Shown in pieces: positions 58,919-64,000 of a stretch of DNA of 64,000 nt (positions are counted from its first letter, which is position 1; each line of letters starts with the position of its first letter). Where the stretch lies: positions 150,177 through 214,176 of the forward strand of contig NW_006767436.1 in the NCBI RefSeq assembly GCF_000264995.1, read 5' to 3'. The position numbers and the translations under genes were made by a program. The notes beneath the pieces are model-generated. The model searched no databases. It was not told the DNA's origin and saw only the letters and a program-made list of their open reading frames with translations. The stretch is from Punctularia strigosozonata HHB-11173 SS5 (lineage: Eukaryota; Basidiomycota; Agaricomycetes; Corticiales; Punctulariaceae).

Positions 58919-61900
58919 CATGGTTGCGCCTCAGGAAGATGTTACTCGCCGCGTCCTGCGCAGCGACACTCGTCGTGTGGAGGCCGCTGGCAACGCTGCG
59001 CACACACGCGGTCCCGCCATCCCTAGGGTCGATTCCCGTGGGATGGAGACCGAGAGTACCCACGACCGTTCGGCAGAGCCTGGTGCTCCCACCGACGTCG
59101 TTCTACCCGGGGGCTGGAGCGCTATCCAGGCGCATGCCCCTGGTGTCGGGCTGACCGCGCCGACTGTGACCGCCGTTCCGCTGTCCCGCGAAGGGTCGGC
59201 CGGTTCTGGCCTAACGTCTGCCATCTCGGATGGGCAGACGTTCGCTTCCTCCAAGGATGGAAGCTCAAGCGCTGCGGGTGACGATCCGAGCGCGTGGACC
59301 CGCGTGTCCAGGAGGTCGCCATCTCCAAAGGTTACTGTAAAAGCTGCTATCGGTAATAACAATCAGTTCGCTGTTCTCACCGAAGTCGACGACGACCCTC
59401 GCGACGAGGATTTGGTCAGTCGTGAGCTGCGAGAATTGCCGAAAGCCGAGCCGAAACGGGCGCCGCGCCTGCCCGAACCTGCTACGCCAGTTGCGAAGCG
59501 AATCTATCGCTCGGTAACTATGGAAGACGTACCTGATGAAGGTAACGCATGGAAGGTCCCGGTTCACGCCACTCCTACTCCCGCCCCCAAGATGGATAAA
59601 GGAAAAGGTGTTGCGCGACACACCGGCCGTCCTGCGTCTCCGATTCAGGAAGCGGGGCCCTCGAACGTGCATCGTCATGATGCTGTCGGAGCGGCATACT
59701 TCCTCGATACTGGTAATAGCGAGCTCGAACCGGCGAAGCAGGAATTAGAACTGCACTATTGGAATAGCCGTCGCTCTTCGGTCGCGCCTAAGCTTGAATC
59801 GCCTGACAGCCTTGGTATCGATATAGCCAACGCGGCGCGATCTCGAGACGTATTCTTAGCTGAACGTGACCATGCACTACAACAATCCGAACGGGCACGA
59901 CAAGAAGCGGTACGCGAAAAACAGAACCTTGTCAAGGAAAGAGATGAGCTCGAACAGAAGTACTACGAACTTCTAGCCAAAGTCTCTCGCACACCGTCTC
60001 CGGGCTCACCTTACATCGAATCGGAACCTAAGGAAAGTATAGGTCGCGAACAAACTAGGCCTAAGTATGAGTCGCCTCCTCATGAAGATGTATTCGAGCC
60101 CGACGGCGCGCCGACCTATCGCCCGCATCGTAACACCGCGAGAAGCTCCTTCCTTCGCTCCGGATATCAGTCTATAAGCGCCCCCGCGCTACGCACCGCA
60201 AACCGCGTTCCCATCAGCCTTCAGCCGTCGTATTACGTTCCTGCATCAAGCTCGCTCGGTCAGACTATCAAGCGACGCCTTGCCCACTTGCACCGAGCTA
60301 CGACGGAGATCGAAAGGTGCATCGCGGCTGGCCAATCGCTTCCGCGGGCCATCATTAAGCCTCAACCACCTACGATTTACACTGGGAAATCGGATCTCGA
60401 CGCATTCCAGCGCTTCGTGGAAGAAAGTTGTGAATTCCTCATCGACGGTCAGGTCACTTCGGAATGGCATGTTCAGAAATTGCGGCGCTACCTCTCCGGT
60501 GCGGCTGAAAGATTTTACAAACAGGTCATTAAAGTCCCCGAAGACTGGGGCATTGACGACTTTTTCCTTCAGTTGTTCAACTATTGCTTTGACGACGGTT
60601 TCCTCGGAGCTGTCCGCAAACGCTTCAACACGTGGATGCAACAAGAATCCGCTGTCAAAATCTACGCATCTGTACTCGAAGGACTTCGGGAAGATTTGGG
60701 CAACGAGATCAGCGATCTCCGCATGTCCCAACGGTTCTGGGAGGGACTTAATCCCGAGATCACGGCATGTCTGTACCACTATGGAATGCACCCTGAACAC
60801 GACTCGTTTGAAGACGCGGTCGCCGCCGCGATACAGGCCGAACGAGCCGTAAAGAACTCAGTACACTTAGGGTCCGCGGTTACTGCCCCAAAAGTAACAA
60901 AGAGTTTACCCAGCAGAAAGCGAGGCACGGTAACAGCCTCGGATCCACGTCCCCCGTCAGCGAACAAATCCGAAGGAACAGGAACAACGAACGCGACCCC
61001 GTCAGGGTCCAGAGGTGGCCCAAAACCACCGCGAAAGGACGCTCCCAAGATGTCTGACGAAGAGCGTCAACGTCACATCGACAATGGACTCTGCTGGAAC
61101 TGTTCGCAGCCTGGGCATCTAGGACGTAACTGCCCCGACCGACAAAGGGTTAAAGGGCCGGCAACCAAACCACCGGGAAAAACTAGCTACGCCGTTCGAC
61201 TACCGCTGGTTGAAGACGACTCGGACCGAGAAAACTCGGGGGATGAACCCGTCGAAATCATCGACGAGTTACGGGCCAATGCGATGTACCTCGCGGAAAC
61301 TTTCGGCGATAGCGATTCCGAGACAGAAGTCGAAGACGCATCTTCGGAGGATAGTGGTTCCGAAACCGAGGTAGATGACGAGAGTGATCGATCGAGCACC
61401 TTGTCCGAGGTTGTTGCGCAGTATGGAAACCTCGGTGTAGTACTTGATAATGGACTCGACGTCTGGGGAAACCCCCCTGACATTCGATTCACCCCCGAAG
61501 TTCGCGCCGACCGATGGGATCACGCGATTCGAGCTGATCAGCTATGGCATAACCTGGATTACTTACGAACACGCGGTATTACTCCCTTGATGTCCCAAGT
61601 ACGTGAGACGTATTATAGTAATCCGGTAGGATCCAACCTCACATGCCCGGAAAACGTTCGATATCACGTACTTGAAGGGGAAACCGTGTACCGACGACGG
61701 TTTGGAGACCCTGTGCAAGAACGGATCGAACATCAGATGATGTTTGGAATACACCGCTTGCCTCACCTATGGCCCATATGGCCGCAGGAGACGGCGGTTG
61801 CATCGTGCATGGTCAAAACGCGGACCAACGAGATCGCATGGGTAATCAACGAGCCCGTACTATCGGCACTAATCTTCTTGCCCGTGTTGCACCTTGGCCG

Positions 61901-64000
61901 CTTCAATTTCGACTTCGTTGGATGGTACCGCAAACGCATCCTCGAACTAATCAACCTATCGTACAAATTCGAGAAACAAGAGCTGGGCTATACGGAGGCA
62001 GATTATCTTGCCGACTCCTGTATTTTTGAACCAACAAACCGGACCGAGGAACCAGAAGATGATGTCGACTCGTCAAGCCATAATGAAAGTCAGGATTCGT
62101 CGGATTCTGACGGCGACGGCGATGAAACATTCTTCTCCTGCGAAGACGAAACCTCGGATAACGTTGAATCAGCTACCGAACATCAGGAACGGGACGACCT
62201 CGTACCCGATACTGACACTCCGGCCACTACGCCCAACGTATCCGGATACGCCGCTAGTTGGTGGGTACATGCTCGTACCAGACACACATCGCGGGGTTTC
62301 TCCGTCGCACCGCGAGTTGAAACCGTCACCGATTGTAGCAATTGGGCCTTGAGCGAAACGACGGAAGCGGTGCCTAGTCTCCACTCGGTTACTGACTGGG
62401 ACGGCGACGACAGTAGCATATCCGACAAAAGCGAGATCCCCGAGGCTAACCTGGAGGGCGAGGAACCACCGCTACAGGCACACGTACCTCAGGCTCCGAA
62501 GCAAACGACGACCGAGTTTGAACAGAGACGGCAGGAACTTGAGACTGCGCCTATCGGAGTGATAGACGACGACTACGTTCTGCGGCCACGATCGATCAAG
62601 GTCGTCGACGAGTTTTGCGTGCTTGATGACATTCGTCCTGAGACGTGGCGAAACGAGAGCATCCTTCAGTATCGGATTTGTGCGGCGCGCGTCAAACAGG
62701 TCCCTGAAGGCAGCTTTCCCTCCCTCCAACGCAATGCCGCGCGATCCCGCACCACTGGACGCAGCATCCCGAAACCTATAGTCATTCTGGTCCGCATCAA
62801 CGGTCATGAATGTCGGGCCCTTCTGGACTCCGGCTCTCTGGGCGACTTCATGTCGACAACTCTCGCCGAACAGCTCAAAGTTGCGAAGACCCCCCTCGAC
62901 AGTCAGGTTACCGTCCAGCTCGCGGCTCAAGGATCCAAAACCAAGGTAAACTTCTGCACCTCGGTTGACCTACAGTACGCCAGCGTCAAATGCAAACGAA
63001 CCTTCGACATCATGAACATCGACGGGTATGATCTAATTCTAGGCACTCCATTCATATGGCAGCATAAGGTCATGATCGGGCTGAACCCCCCCAGGGTCAT
63101 GATCGGCACGGACGAACCCAGCGTCATGAAACCCGGCGATGATGTCGGATTGCTTGCATCTAGGTCGGCCCGACTCGAAGAACGTAACTTGGAGGATATC
63201 CGAAAGGATCTACACGAGTACGCCCGTCCCCTCTATCAAAAGGCAACTGAAACCCAATTACCGCCCTTGCGGCGCGTAAATCATAGAATCCCGATCATCG
63301 ACCGAACCAAGCGCTATCCGTTCCGCCCCTCAAGGTGCCCGGAAGGCTTCCGTGAGTTATGGAACGCAAAACGTGACATTTTTCTAAAATCCGGTCGATG
63401 GCAGTATGCAAACGGTGTCAACGCGGCACCACTGATGTTCCTTCGCAAACCAAACGGCGGTATGCGGAACACGATAGACTTACGGGCGCGAAACGACAAT
63501 ACGGAGAAGATCGCGTCGCCACTGCCGGATCAGGACGGCATACGACGCCGGGTCGCTCGCAGCACGTTCTTCACAGCGATGGATCTGGAGGGCGCATATG
63601 AGCAGGTCCGGATTGAACCGGAAGATGTAGAGCACACCCTAATGGCTACACCTGACGGCACCATGATCAGTCTTGTACTACAACAGGGCGATTGTAATGC
63701 CATCGCCACCTTCATGGCCGTAATGACAGACCTGTTTGCGCCGTACATTGGAGTCTGGCTCGAGATATATCTGGACGATCTTATCGTCCATAACGACGAC
63801 CTTAACGAGCACGTTCGCTGCGTCAAAATCGTCATCGACACACTGCGGGAAAACCAGTTCTTCCTATCGGAGTCCAAGATGCATTTTCTGGCAGACCAGA
63901 TCAAGTTGCTTGGGCACATAGTTACACATGACGGTATCTATCTCGACGGAGCAAAAATTGACAAGATCGCGTCATGGAAGGTCCCTACCAACCGAGATCT
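58919..64000 (+). CDS. Gypsy Gag-Pol polyprotein (runs off the window)
   Basis: One long frame on the plus strand covers Gag, protease and the start of reverse transcriptase and continues past the window end. Gag begins MVAPQEDVTRRVLRS and has a coiled-coil-like stretch (AERDHALQQSERARQEAVRE). Single-frame Gag-Pol is common in fungal Ty3/gypsy elements. The protein would serve the element only. Confidence 0.75.

Larger units (their letters stand above)
58497..64000 (+). mobile_element. Ty3/gypsy LTR retrotransposon, 5' part
   Basis: Order of parts: probable LTR; Gag (from about 58919) with a capsid-like region around 60360-60850; a zinc knuckle (61093-61134, CWNCSQPGHLGRNC); a long acidic segment; an aspartic protease region (ALLDSGS near 62815); and reverse transcriptase (RT, YLDD near 63766). 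RNase H, integrase and the 3' LTR must lie beyond base 64000. As far as it can be seen the coding part looks whole, which suggests a fairly young insertion; its age cannot be estimated without the second LTR. Confidence 0.85.

Overview
The window is nuclear DNA of a filamentous basidiomycete, most likely an Agaricomycete. Genes are densely packed on both strands and split by many short introns of about 50-70 bp. The gene set is typical of a mushroom-forming fungus: PNUTS-like, Rad16, CBP80, a cytochrome b5-acyl-CoA dehydrogenase, PL4 and GH43 enzymes, and a Ty3/gypsy element. No bacterial operons, CRISPR arrays or rRNA genes are present, and I recognised no tRNA. Exon joins below were made by hand from splice sites and family motifs. 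For PNUTS-like, HMG, WW, ARL2, CFA synthase, intact MYND, GME fusion, GH43 and SDR the exon lengths sum to a multiple of three. For the other split genes only the ends and key motifs were checked.

Layout. 0-8 kb: 3' end of a possible LIM-domain-binding protein, a PNUTS-like PP1 regulator (minus), an HMG-box protein and a WW-domain protein. 8-12 kb: a decayed MYND-gene fragment, a U6 snRNA gene, ARL2 and a decayed phytanoyl-CoA-dioxygenase-like gene. 12-21 kb: a cyclopropane-fatty-acid-synthase-like enzyme, an Srs2/UvrD-type helicase and a disordered protein carrying paired PP1-docking motifs. 21-27 kb: prolyl oligopeptidase and a cytochrome b5-fused acyl-CoA dehydrogenase. 27.8-33.3 kb: two divergent, intron-poor, multidomain glycan genes. 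33-37 kb: Rad16. 38-46 kb: a secreted rhamnogalacturonan lyase, an intact MYND gene beside a second U6 gene, an intracellular GH43 enzyme and a broken MYND copy. 47-58 kb: an SDR, mitochondrial IF3, a PPR-like mitochondrial protein, CBP80 and a mitochondrial FAD/folate-type carrier. 58.5-64 kb: the 5' part of a Ty3/gypsy LTR retrotransposon that runs off the window.

Most striking points. (1) A divergent pair encodes a methyltransferase-GT8 fusion and a GDP-mannose-3,5-epimerase-like domain fused to two glycosyltransferase-like domains and a membrane tail; this is the best candidate here for an undescribed system, perhaps making a methylated or L-sugar glycan. (2) Two U6 genes are identical over 124 bp, share upstream elements at identical spacing with no TATA box, and each sits head-to-head with a member of the same MYND family. 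(3) At least five GC-AG introns and several exons of 6-27 nt occur in this small region.
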